From JBAZYV01 sp041658345 (lineage in GTDB: Bacteria > Patescibacteriota > Gracilibacteria > UBA1369 > 2-02-FULL-48-14), in assembly GCA_041658345.1 (NCBI GenBank), contig JBBAAK010000003.1, positions 62,001-126,000 of the forward strand: a stretch of DNA of 64,000 nucleotides. Direction: 5' to 3'. The notes below the pieces were generated by a model that saw only the letters and a program-made list of their open reading frames with translations, was not told the origin of the DNA and searched no databases. Position numbers and translations under genes: made by a program. The stretch's first letter is position 1; every line of letters starts with the position of its first letter. Positions 44,497-52,351 of this stretch are shown here, piece after piece.

Positions 44497-44766
44497 TTAG
44501 CCTTTTTTAGTGTAATAATGTGTTAGGAAAAGCATGATTGCTCCGAGCAGTACGTAGAAGACAAACAAAACCGTACTGTATATGTCTTTTTCTATTAAAG
44601 AATAAGCCAAAAAACAAGAGTCGCCAATAAGCCAAAGTAGCCAAGAAAATACACTAACGTCCTCTGCTTTTTTCGTGCGGAGCAATTTAATTATTTGGGG
44701 GAAATAGGCTGCAATCAAAATCACGTTGCCAACGGTTCCCAAAATTGGAAGCCAATTTGTTGCCAT
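44497..44766 (-). CDS. SemiSWEET / PQ-loop small transporter
   Basis: An 89-residue protein with three transmembrane helices. The PQ-loop signature is seen in LIAAYFPQIIKLLRTKKAEDVSVFSW, followed by LIGDSCFLAYSLIE, the single triple-helix unit of bacterial SemiSWEET proteins, which dimerise to carry sugars or related solutes. It is wedged between pheS and pheT: its start overlaps the pheS stop by one base (TAATG) and pheT follows after 5 nt. The substrate is unknown. Confidence 0.85.
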   Translation of the reverse strand: MATNWLPILGTVGNVILIAAYFPQIIKLLRTKKAEDVSVFSWLLWLIGDSCFLAYSLIEKDIYSTVLFVFYVLLGAIMLFLTHYYTKKG

Positions 44767-45806
44767 TAAAATTGTGTATTAAATCGTAGATCTCCACTTT
44801 GCAAATGGCGTATATCGTCGATTCCATAACGCATCATTACCAGGCGAGTTAAACCAAAACCAAAAGCCCAACCCTGATAAGTTTTTGGATCTACTCCGCC
44901 CGCCTTTAAAACGTTTGGATGCACCATCCCGCAACCCATAAATTCAATCCAGCCGGTGTGTTTGCAAATACGGCAAGTTTTTCCTGCACAAAATGGACAA
45001 GACATGTCTAGTTCGATCCCCGGTTCCACGAAAGGGAAATAGCCCGGGCGGAAACGTACGTCCAGTTCGCGCTTAAACAGCCGTCCTAAGAATTCTTTCA
45101 TGACGCCCTTTAAATGTGCGATTGAAATGTCTTTGTCTATTAATAAGCCCTCAACCTGGTCAAAAGTGTGTTCATGCGTTGCATCTGTTGCCTCGTTTCT
45201 AAAAACGCGTCCCGGAACAATTATTCTAAGAGGCGCTCCGTATTTGCGCATTGCACGGACTTGGTTTGGGGAAGTGTGTGCGCGGAGTACCAATTTGCCC
45301 TCTTCTTTATCAGGTTCTTTGTCTATAAAAAAAGTATCTTGCATGTCACGGGCGGGATGATATGCGGGAATATTCAGCGCTTCAAAATTATAAAATTCAC
45401 TTTCTATTTCCGGCCCGTCTACAACCTGGAAACCCATTTGCCCAAAGATTTTTTCTACTTCCTCTTGTGCTTGCGCAAGCGGATGGACGTGTCCGACTTC
45501 ATAAGATTTTCCAGGCGCGGTTAAGTCTATCCAATCTTCTTTTAAAGATTTTTCTATTTCTGTTCGTTTGATTAAAGCTTCGCAATGTTTGTAGGCTTCT
45601 TCCAGTTCGGTTTTTAAGTCATTAACAGTTTTGCCAAAGATTTTTTTATCTTCAATAGAAAGATCCTTTAGGCATTTTAAAAGTTCCGTAAGTTCGCCGG
45701 TTTTGCCTAAAAATTTGCGCTCAGTATCTTTTAAGTTCGCTAAATTCTTTGCAGATTTAAAGGCGCTTATAGCTGTGTTTTTGATTGAATTGAGTTTTTC
45801 TTGCAT
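44766..45806 (-). CDS. pheS: Phenylalanyl-tRNA synthetase alpha subunit with a cysteine-rich insert
   Basis: A 346-residue class II synthetase subunit: coiled-coil N-terminus, motif 1 near FGQMGFQVVDGPEIESEFYNF, motif 2 in LRIIVPGRVFRNEATDATHEHTFDQVEG, and motif 3 in GWAFGFGLTRLVMMRYGI. Between motifs 2 and 3 there is a four-cysteine block CPFCAGKTCRICKHTGW (about 268-284), which looks like a zinc knuckle and is absent from E. coli PheS. It attaches Phe to tRNA-Phe with PheT. It is the first gene of the operon. Confidence 0.96.
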   Translation of the reverse strand: MQEKLNSIKNTAISAFKSAKNLANLKDTERKFLGKTGELTELLKCLKDLSIEDKKIFGKTVNDLKTELEEAYKHCEALIKRTEIEKSLKEDWIDLTAPGKSYEVGHVHPLAQAQEEVEKIFGQMGFQVVDGPEIESEFYNFEALNIPAYHPARDMQDTFFIDKEPDKEEGKLVLRAHTSPNQVRAMRKYGAPLRIIVPGRVFRNEATDATHEHTFDQVEGLLIDKDISIAHLKGVMKEFLGRLFKRELDVRFRPGYFPFVEPGIELDMSCPFCAGKTCRICKHTGWIEFMGCGMVHPNVLKAGGVDPKTYQGWAFGFGLTRLVMMRYGIDDIRHLQSGDLRFNTQF

Positions 45807-45885
45807 AGAAGTAATTGATGTCGCTTACGTGCTTGGCGGGGGCATTGTAGCAGAGGAATATAGATAGAGTCGAGATTGGTTTTGT

Positions 45886-46341
45886 TTAATAATCCTTAAG
45901 CAATTTAATACATCCAAGCTTGCGGGCCTTTTGGTAGTATTTTTCGTCGCAAGTTATAAACGTGGCTTTATTTTGGATTGCGAGTGCGTGGTAGGAGGCG
46001 TCATAAAAAGAAACGCCGGAGTAGTCTTCCATTATTCTAAGGGCTGTTAATGTGTGCTCGTTGTCGAGCATGTAAGTGGCAAATCTGTATTTTTTAAGAC
46101 TCATCAGTATCGCATAGGCGGTTTTAGAGTCCGTTTCTCTGCCAAAATAGTTACCAAGTTCCCACCAAAAAATGTCCGGCACTATTAGCTTAATTTTCTC
46201 CGTTGCATAATCATTGAGTATTTTGAGCGCTTCTGTAGCAAATGGCTCTTCTTTTGTAAGCCATTTTATGGCGACAGAAGAATCGGTGATGTAGATTTTT
46301 TTAAAGTCTTCCCGCACGTATTTTTTTGTAAAGTTTTTCAT
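45886..46341 (-). CDS. PIN-domain toxin (VapC-like)
   Basis: A 151-residue protein with the four acidic positions of PIN nucleases: YITDSSVAIKWL (Asp), FWWELGNYF (Glu), VSFYDASYHALA (Asp) and TFITCDEKYY (Asp). These bind metal ions for RNA cleavage. An earlier TTG (46350) is possible; ATG 46341 is chosen. The gene overlaps the end of the RHH antitoxin gene by 41 nt, the normal arrangement of VapBC modules. An about 15-residue basic leader precedes the first PIN strand, longer than usual. Confidence 0.85.
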   Translation of the reverse strand: MKNFTKKYVREDFKKIYITDSSVAIKWLTKEEPFATEALKILNDYATEKIKLIVPDIFWWELGNYFGRETDSKTAYAILMSLKKYRFATYMLDNEHTLTALRIMEDYSGVSFYDASYHALAIQNKATFITCDEKYYQKARKLGCIKLLKDY

Positions 46342-46555
46342 CGCTACCAATCTTTAAGTGTAACTTTTCACGCAAAACTGACGTTTCTTCCATTGCCATC
46401 TTTATAGAAAAACGTTTAAGTGCCTGTTCTATTGCGTTATTAATGAAATCGCTACGTCCACCCGAAGGGATAAAAGCTTCAAGTTCATTCAACAAACAAA
46501 TATTTGCCATAAAATTAACACGTTTTTTTTCTACTCTGGCTTCTGTTGACTGCAT
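46301..46555 (-). CDS. Ribbon-helix-helix antitoxin
   Basis: An 84-residue protein. EKKRVNFMANICLLNELEAFIPSGGRSDFINNAIEQALKRF has the RHH plan: a beta strand, helix, GGRSDF turn and second helix, as in CopG/MetJ-type antitoxins. The remaining half is the likely toxin-binding tail. ATG at 46555 is chosen because it lies just after a clear promoter/operator; a longer frame to 46621 would include the promoter. It forms a type II module with the PIN gene. Confidence 0.8.
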   Translation of the reverse strand: MQSTEARVEKKRVNFMANICLLNELEAFIPSGGRSDFINNAIEQALKRFSIKMAMEETSVLREKLHLKIGSDEKLYKKIRAGRL

Positions 46556-46556
46556 A

Positions 46557-46609
46557 GTGTGTAAGATTATTACACACTTATTATACACACGATTTTGAGG
46601 GCCGGTCAA
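46557..46609 (-). promoter_or_regulatory. Promoter and operator of the PIN/RHH module
   Basis: On the minus strand, TTGACC (46604-46609) and TATAAT (46580-46585) are 18 nt apart. Around the predicted start site is an 8-bp inverted repeat: GTGTGTAA (46557-46564) and TTACACAC (46570-46577) with a 5-nt spacer, ending just before the ATG. Binding of the RHH antitoxin there would block transcription, the usual autoregulation. A third half-site TACACAC overlaps the -10. Confidence 0.65.
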
Positions 46610-46623
46610 TAAAAGACACAATC

Positions 46624-46652
46624 AAAAACCCCACTTTTTACGGCGGGGTCTT
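46624..46652 (-). terminator. Intrinsic terminator of the HU gene
   Basis: On the minus strand, AAGACCCC and GGGGTTTTT pair (one G-T) around the loop GCCGTAAAAAGT, ending in a T-run. A second small hairpin, GCTAAT/ATTAGC (46662-46678), spans the HU stop codon. Confidence 0.65.
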
Positions 46653-46673
46653 AGTTTTAGCGCTAATGCTAAA

Positions 46674-46949
46674 TTAGCGAACTGCATCCTTGAGTGACTT
46701 TCCGGCTTTGAAAGCTGGAAGAGTCATCGCAGGGATCTTGATTTTTTCACTTGGATTGCGTGGGTTTACCCCTGTGCGTGAAGCACGTTTTGAAACGCGG
46801 AACGTCCCAAAGCCTGTGAGAGTAACGCTTTGTCCTTTAGACAAACTCTTGGTTACAGCCTCTAAAACTGCTTCCAATGCTTCGGAAGCTGCTTTTTTTG
46901 TGATGCCTGCACCTTGAGCGGCAATATCGATAAGATCACCTTTTGTCAT
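46674..46949 (-). CDS. hup: HU-family DNA-binding protein
   Basis: A 91-residue protein starting MTKGDLIDIAAQGAGITKKAASEALEAV, with the beta-arm signature GFGTFRVSKRASRTGVNPRNPSEKIKIPA and the end PAFKAGKSLKDAV. The arms with the Pro at their tip insert into the minor groove and bend DNA. It is a nucleoid-structuring protein and may also assist initiation at oriC. It has its own promoter and terminator and is divergent from topA. Confidence 0.97.
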   Translation of the reverse strand: MTKGDLIDIAAQGAGITKKAASEALEAVLEAVTKSLSKGQSVTLTGFGTFRVSKRASRTGVNPRNPSEKIKIPAMTLPAFKAGKSLKDAVR

Positions 46950-46978
46950 GGCGGTGGAGTTAAGAATAAATCTGGTTC

Positions 46979-47000
46979 ATTATAAGCGGGATTTGTCCCA
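46979..47000 (-). promoter_or_regulatory. -10 region of the HU promoter
   Basis: TATAAT on the minus strand at 46979-46984, 29 nt before the HU start. A weak -35 (TTGTGC) lies 16 nt upstream. Confidence 0.45.
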
Positions 47001-47038
47001 GCACAAGGGCAAAGGCAAGCGCTCTTGGCATAGAAAGA

Positions 47039-47068
47039 TTGACAAGGCCCATGCAAAGTTTCTATGGT
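47039..47068 (+). promoter_or_regulatory. Promoter of topA
   Basis: Perfect TTGACA (47039-47044), an 18-nt spacer and TATGGT (47063-47068). Transcription would begin near 47075, so the in-frame ATG inside the -10 (47064) cannot be used and 47091 is the start. Confidence 0.55.
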
Positions 47069-47090
47069 AAGCGCACGCAAATTATTGATT

Positions 47091-49331
47091 ATGCCAGTTA
47101 AAAATCTAGTTATCGTAGAATCTCCAGGAAAGATTAAGACGATTTCAAAATATTTGGGGCCCGATTACACAGTAATGGCTTCCATGGGTCATGTTCGTGA
47201 TTTGCCAAAATCAAAAATGGGAATTGATACGGAGCATAATTTTGAACCGAAGTACATAATCCCCAAAGAGAAGAAAAAAGTTATAGATGGCCTTTTGGCA
47301 AAAATTGGCGCAAAAACTGAAGTATATATAGCAACTGATGAGGACCGCGAAGGGGAGGCGATTGGTTGGCATTTGGTTGAGGCACTTGGTCTTAACAAGA
47401 GAGAGGATTTAAAAAGAATCGTGTTTCATGAAATCACAAAGCAGGCCATTTTGGATGCACTTGCAAGTCCACGAACAATAGATAAGCACTTGGTGGATGC
47501 GCAACAGGCCAGGCGTATTTTGGATAGACTTGTTGGTTATGAACTTTCACCGCTTCTTTGGAAAAAAATCAAATACGGGCTTTCCGCCGGGCGAGTTCAA
47601 AGCGTTGCAGTAAGGCTTGTTGTGGAACGTGAACGCGCTATTCAAGCTTTTATTCCGGAAGAATATTGGAGCGTTATCGCAAATCTTTTACCGGAAAATG
47701 GTAAGGATGTTTTTAGCGCAAATCTAGTTAAAAAAAATGGCGAGAACTTTAAAATAGTAAACGGGGAAGAGGCAAAAACCGTGTTAAAAGATTTGGATGG
47801 AGCTACTTTTAAAGTCACAAACGTGGATCCAAAAGAGGTGCATCGAAATCCGGCGCCTCCGTTTACAACGTCTACATTGCAACAAGAGGCCGCGCGCAAA
47901 CTTGGGTTCTCGGTTAAAAAAACGATGATGGTTGCGCAAAAATTGTATGAAGGTGTGGAATTGGCGACCGGACATGAAGGTCTTATCACTTATATGCGTA
48001 CGGATTCCGTGAACGTTTCTCAAATTGCTTTGGCGCAAGCTAAAGAGGTTATAAGTAAGCTTTTTGGAAAAGAGTTTGCACTTGCAGAACCCCGTTTCTA
48101 TAAAGGTAAAAAAGGCGCACAAGAGGCACATGAAGCGGTTCGTCCAACAGATCTTTCTCGTGAGCCTTCTGCGGTACAAAAATATTTGGAAAAAGATGAA
48201 TATAGACTTTATGAACTTATTTGGAAGCGCACAATTGCGTGCCAAATGGCATCTGCGATTTTAGATCAAGTTGGAGTAGATATTTCTGCAAATATTTATG
48301 GATTCCGCGCTACCGGGCAAACTGTGAAGTTTGCCGGATTCATGCGAGTTTACATGGAAGGAAAAGATTTGGATGAAGATGAATCTGAAGACGGAGAAAA
48401 GAATTTGCCGGTGCTACATGTTGGCGAAGAGCCGAGCTTAAAAGAACTTATTCCGGAGCAACATTTTACAAAACCACCCGCTCGTTATACAGAGGCCAGT
48501 TTGGTCAAAAAATTGGAGGCGGAGGGGATTGGTCGTCCATCAACTTATGCTCCAACAATTTCCACGGTTTTAACAAGGGGTTATGTTGAGAGCGAGGCAA
48601 AACAATTGCGACCAACGGACATGGGATTTGTGGTGAACGATTTTTTGGTGGAGCATTTCCCAAAAATTATGGATTATCAATTTACCGTGCACATGGAAGA
48701 TATGCTCGATAAAATCGAAGAGGGTGATGAAAAATGGCAAACGGAAATCCGTGATTTTTACAAACCGTTCCACGATCTTGTTGAAGAAAAAATGAAGTCC
48801 ATCAATAAGGAAGATGTGATTGTGGAAAAAACAGAAGAAATTTGCGAATTGTGTGGCAATAAAATGATGGTAAAGCTTGGCAGGTATGGCAAATTTTTGT
48901 CTTGTACAAACTTTCCTGAGTGTAAGAATGCAAAGCCGATTGCGGGTGAGGCTGGTGCCGTTAAGACAGATGCTCCACAGCAATTAGTCGATAAAAAATG
49001 TCCAAAATGTGGCAAGCAAATGGAATTAAAAACAGGAAGATTTGGAACTTACGTTGCGTGTATTGATTATCCGAAATGCAAAAGTACGGAAACCATTTTA
49101 AAATCCATAGACGTAAAGTGCCCGCTTTGTAAGGAAGGTGATTTAGTGGAAAGGCACACAAAGCGCGGAGGGAAGCCATTTTACGGCTGTAACAAGTTTC
49201 CAAAATGCAAATTTGCCGTGTGGGATAAGCCTGCGAATTCCGAGCAAGCGCTTGAGTTCAAAAAACAAGCAGATGAAAAGGCCGGCCAAAAATCCGAGAA
49301 AAAAATCAAAAAACCCGCTAAGAAAAAGTAG
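47091..49331 (+). CDS. topA: DNA topoisomerase I
   Basis: A 746-residue type IA topoisomerase. The Toprim domain begins KNLVIVESPGKIKTISKYLG and contains ATDEDREGEAIGWHL. The catalytic Tyr is in LITYMRTDSVNVS (about residue 302). The C-terminus carries three four-cysteine zinc modules (from about residue 585: CELCGNKMMVKLGRYGKFLSC, CPKCGKQMELKTGRFGTYVAC, CPLCKEGDLVERHTK...) and a Lys-rich tail. It relaxes negative supercoils. The start follows a strong promoter. Confidence 0.97.
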   Translation: MPVKNLVIVESPGKIKTISKYLGPDYTVMASMGHVRDLPKSKMGIDTEHNFEPKYIIPKEKKKVIDGLLAKIGAKTEVYIATDEDREGEAIGWHLVEALGLNKREDLKRIVFHEITKQAILDALASPRTIDKHLVDAQQARRILDRLVGYELSPLLWKKIKYGLSAGRVQSVAVRLVVERERAIQAFIPEEYWSVIANLLPENGKDVFSANLVKKNGENFKIVNGEEAKTVLKDLDGATFKVTNVDPKEVHRNPAPPFTTSTLQQEAARKLGFSVKKTMMVAQKLYEGVELATGHEGLITYMRTDSVNVSQIALAQAKEVISKLFGKEFALAEPRFYKGKKGAQEAHEAVRPTDLSREPSAVQKYLEKDEYRLYELIWKRTIACQMASAILDQVGVDISANIYGFRATGQTVKFAGFMRVYMEGKDLDEDESEDGEKNLPVLHVGEEPSLKELIPEQHFTKPPARYTEASLVKKLEAEGIGRPSTYAPTISTVLTRGYVESEAKQLRPTDMGFVVNDFLVEHFPKIMDYQFTVHMEDMLDKIEEGDEKWQTEIRDFYKPFHDLVEEKMKSINKEDVIVEKTEEICELCGNKMMVKLGRYGKFLSCTNFPECKNAKPIAGEAGAVKTDAPQQLVDKKCPKCGKQMELKTGRFGTYVACIDYPKCKSTETILKSIDVKCPLCKEGDLVERHTKRGGKPFYGCNKFPKCKFAVWDKPANSEQALEFKKQADEKAGQKSEKKIKKPAKKK

Positions 49332-49375
49332 CTATTTAAAGGGCCTTTTGCTAGAGTTAATGGCGATATTTTTCC

Positions 49376-52096
49376 ATGCCCATGAAAAAAAACTTTCTCT
49401 TTCTTTTTGCACTTTTAACACTTACCGGAGTTGGTCTTTACGGATCCTTTGCCTCTAATGGCACTAGCTCTGCCGATGGCAATCTTGCCGTTGAACTTGC
49501 ATCTGCCGATGTTCCAGGGGATGGATTTGGTGTTGGCGACCCTTGTGGATTTTTGATGGGGATTGCTCCAAAGTATAATAATCTTATTGTAAACATTGAC
49601 GCTGTGGATCCGGACGATGAGCAGGCTTGTGTTGACCAAAATGGGTATTTTGATTCGGATGGGGCTGTAAAAAAATCATATGTGTATTTGTACAGGATGG
49701 GGGGCGTAACGCCTTATGTTATTGATTTAGCATCTTCCGCTACTAATCGAGTTGTAATAGATCAAAGCACCGGTGAGTGGGTTGGTAGAGGAAGAATTAT
49801 TTCCGGACCGGGTTTTATGTCTCTCGCAAATCCTACCGTTTGGTTTGATTGGGCCTGTGCGCCTGGCACGTGCTCCCCTTTCGCTGCTACGAAAAATCAC
49901 GTATTTACAGATCTTGATCTTGGCACTACTGATGGGTTCGCGTGGAATGATACTCTTGGATATATTTCTTTTAAGGATTTGAGCGTGGAACTTCCACCTT
50001 TAAACTTGGACGTTTATGTAGACATTACCTCGAGTACCGGATTGGTGCCTACGGCCGTTGATTACACGAATGCACCTATTGCAGATGGCTATGACTATTG
50101 GGAGGTGAGTGCTCAGTTTGATGATGGCAAGGGTGGGTTTTTGGGTGAGGGGGATTTCGAGATAACCGCTATGACAGTTGAGCCGGTTGAAGGCACTCAG
50201 CTATATCTAAATCAGGTTGAAAACTCAGGAGAAGCGAGTTATGTAACCGCGGAGAATTTGGATTTTGGATGTACGGATGCATATGCGGTTTATTGTGCCG
50301 GAATTGAAGCGGATGGATCGTTTAGTGCCAACGTGTATGTCTCCAGCGCTTCGCCAACTTCAAATATGCTTGGCATTAATGATGATGATGACCCTTCTTT
50401 GGATGGATTTATGGATAGAGCTGGGTGTATAGGCGTTTATGAGGATAGACTGGCTGGTGGCGGTGCTTGTGAGGCCGTTACTAAGGAAGCAGTGTTTTAT
50501 GATAGATCTGACACGAGGAATAGTTTTGTGGTGGACAAGGTTGTGTTGGACTTTACGTATGCCGGGGAGAGGGCCGTGATTGGGGACGAAAATTTGTCTT
50601 GTGGGACGATAATCTCTGGGGATACGGTTTGTCGTTATACTTACTATATGGATACCGGCGTTAATGCCGGAGAACTGAGCTTTAGACCGAGGTATCAATC
50701 TACAAAATTTAATGTTTCTTATGATGGCAATGAATATGACACAATTTCCTCTGATATGACGAAGGCGATGACTTTGAATGTTGGGGCCACCGTTAGTGAC
50801 GCCTCTGATTATTATGATAGCGCAATTGGGGTGGCAAAGCCTGTCTTTGAAGTTAATTATCAGCTTGATGCAGAGACTAATAATGCTTCGGTGATTCCGA
50901 CGCCAGCGACTAATGCGTTCTTGATTATGGATAGCGATTCTTTATTAGATGGAGTTGCGGAATGTACTTTGCGTACAGATAGCTCTGAGGGTGAATATTT
51001 TGTTACTTATGGCGGGGTAAATATGGAATTGGCCCTTTCCTACGGGCAAAGATTAGCTTCTGACTCCTGTCTAATTGGCGTGACCGATCCAGCCGTCCCC
51101 CCTGACAATGTTCTTTCCAATCCAACTGTTGAACAATGGGTTTGTGATAGTGCCCCATCTGCCAGATTCGGCGCCCCTTCCTGTTATTACACCGGTTATT
51201 TGCCACGTGTGGATGCGCATGCACCGGCACTCTCACCAACTGTTTTTGGGGCAATCAATTCGCTTTTGGATGAGAGTGGAACTTTTTCTGAAAATGAAAA
51301 TGTTTCCATTTTGGGCTCTTTGGAGGTTGTTAAATTAAGAAACAAAATGTATGCACAAATCGCCAGATATGCTCTGGGACAAGACGCTTCAGGCGGAAGT
51401 TTGGATACCGATATGGAACCGTCCGGCGGATTAAAATCACTTTTAAATGGTAGATTAATTTATGCGGAAGGAGATGTTGTAGTTGCTGGGGCAGATGGTT
51501 TTGCAGATAAAACTTTGGTTGTAATCGGCGGGGATGTATATATAAAAGGCGATATAACGAGCGGAAGACTTGGAGTTATTGCGCTACGCAGTAATGGAGA
51601 GGGTGGCAATGTTTATGTGGACCCCTCCGTGACGGATCTTTATGCAAACTTCTTTTTGGATGGAAGTTTCTTTAGTGATAGCGGGACAAAGTTAGAAGAT
51701 GGAACTCCTAGCTGGGTTAACGATGAAGAAAGGCTTGATGGTCTTCAAAATCAACTTTATGTAAACGGATCAATTGTTTCCAGAAATACAATCAATGGGT
51801 CTGTTGAGGCGGACGGCGAAGGTAATTATGCCATTGGGGATGGAACAAAAACCGGCGATTACGATGTTGCCCGCGAGTATGATTTAACTGCCTTGAGGCA
51901 ATACAGACTTTGCTACCCGCTTGTTTCCGGAGTGCCGGACGAAACTCAGCCCGCTGTGGTATGTAACGATGGGGAGGCGTTATCGGACACTTATACTCCG
52001 GAGGATGGTATGGCCAATTACAGCCCGTTAATCATGGAATACGCACCAGCCGACAATTTGCCGGTGTTCAAAGTTGAGAGCGGTCTATTTAATTAA
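49376..52096 (+). CDS. Large secreted protein, function unknown
   Basis: A 906-residue protein with a clear signal peptide (MKKNFLFLFALLTLTGVGLYGSFA; the start may be at 49376 or at the ATG two codons later, 49382). The mature part is acidic, Asp/Gly/Ser/Thr/Tyr-rich with scattered Cys, as in extracellular beta-rich proteins. Around residues 680-770, GDVVVAGADGFADKTLVVIGGDVYIKGDITSGRLGVIAL resembles the short beta-helical turns of bactofilin-like or polymer-forming proteins. No anchor is visible. It may be a surface-layer or envelope structural protein; this is inference. It is a single gene downstream of topA. Confidence 0.7.
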   Translation: MPMKKNFLFLFALLTLTGVGLYGSFASNGTSSADGNLAVELASADVPGDGFGVGDPCGFLMGIAPKYNNLIVNIDAVDPDDEQACVDQNGYFDSDGAVKKSYVYLYRMGGVTPYVIDLASSATNRVVIDQSTGEWVGRGRIISGPGFMSLANPTVWFDWACAPGTCSPFAATKNHVFTDLDLGTTDGFAWNDTLGYISFKDLSVELPPLNLDVYVDITSSTGLVPTAVDYTNAPIADGYDYWEVSAQFDDGKGGFLGEGDFEITAMTVEPVEGTQLYLNQVENSGEASYVTAENLDFGCTDAYAVYCAGIEADGSFSANVYVSSASPTSNMLGINDDDDPSLDGFMDRAGCIGVYEDRLAGGGACEAVTKEAVFYDRSDTRNSFVVDKVVLDFTYAGERAVIGDENLSCGTIISGDTVCRYTYYMDTGVNAGELSFRPRYQSTKFNVSYDGNEYDTISSDMTKAMTLNVGATVSDASDYYDSAIGVAKPVFEVNYQLDAETNNASVIPTPATNAFLIMDSDSLLDGVAECTLRTDSSEGEYFVTYGGVNMELALSYGQRLASDSCLIGVTDPAVPPDNVLSNPTVEQWVCDSAPSARFGAPSCYYTGYLPRVDAHAPALSPTVFGAINSLLDESGTFSENENVSILGSLEVVKLRNKMYAQIARYALGQDASGGSLDTDMEPSGGLKSLLNGRLIYAEGDVVVAGADGFADKTLVVIGGDVYIKGDITSGRLGVIALRSNGEGGNVYVDPSVTDLYANFFLDGSFFSDSGTKLEDGTPSWVNDEERLDGLQNQLYVNGSIVSRNTINGSVEADGEGNYAIGDGTKTGDYDVAREYDLTALRQYRLCYPLVSGVPDETQPAVVCNDGEALSDTYTPEDGMANYSPLIMEYAPADNLPVFKVESGLFN

Positions 52097-52102
52097 ACTG
52101 GC

Positions 52103-52309
52103 TTAATTCACAATTAGCATTGTGTAGGCAATGAGGCTTAGTACGATTAAAATCGCGCTTGCAAAGGTGAAGAATAGCGTTAAATAAAGTGTGCGTTTGC
52201 TCAAATAACGAAAGCGTGCCGCGTGGCGGATTGCAAGTAGTCCGTAAAATGCAAATACGGCTAAGCCTATAAGCAGGATTATGCCAATAATGAGGTTCAT
52301 TTTATCCAT
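52103..52309 (-). CDS. Small two-helix membrane protein
   Basis: A 68-residue protein with two transmembrane helices (about 5-24 and 43-66) joined by a basic loop, RHAARFRYLSKR. It has no recognised family. It follows the phosphohexomutase gene on the same strand after a 42-nt gap and converges with the secreted-protein gene (6-nt gap). Confidence 0.6.
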   Translation of the reverse strand: MDKMNLIIGIILLIGLAVFAFYGLLAIRHAARFRYLSKRTLYLTLFFTFASAILIVLSLIAYTMLIVN

Positions 52310-52351
52310 TATTTTGATTGTTATAAGTTAGTTATTGCGTTGATGCAAGGT

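Noticed and set aside
47064..47090. Earlier ATG for topA
   Set aside because: It lies inside the -10 box of a good promoter, so it would not be transcribed; the family N-terminus begins at 47091.
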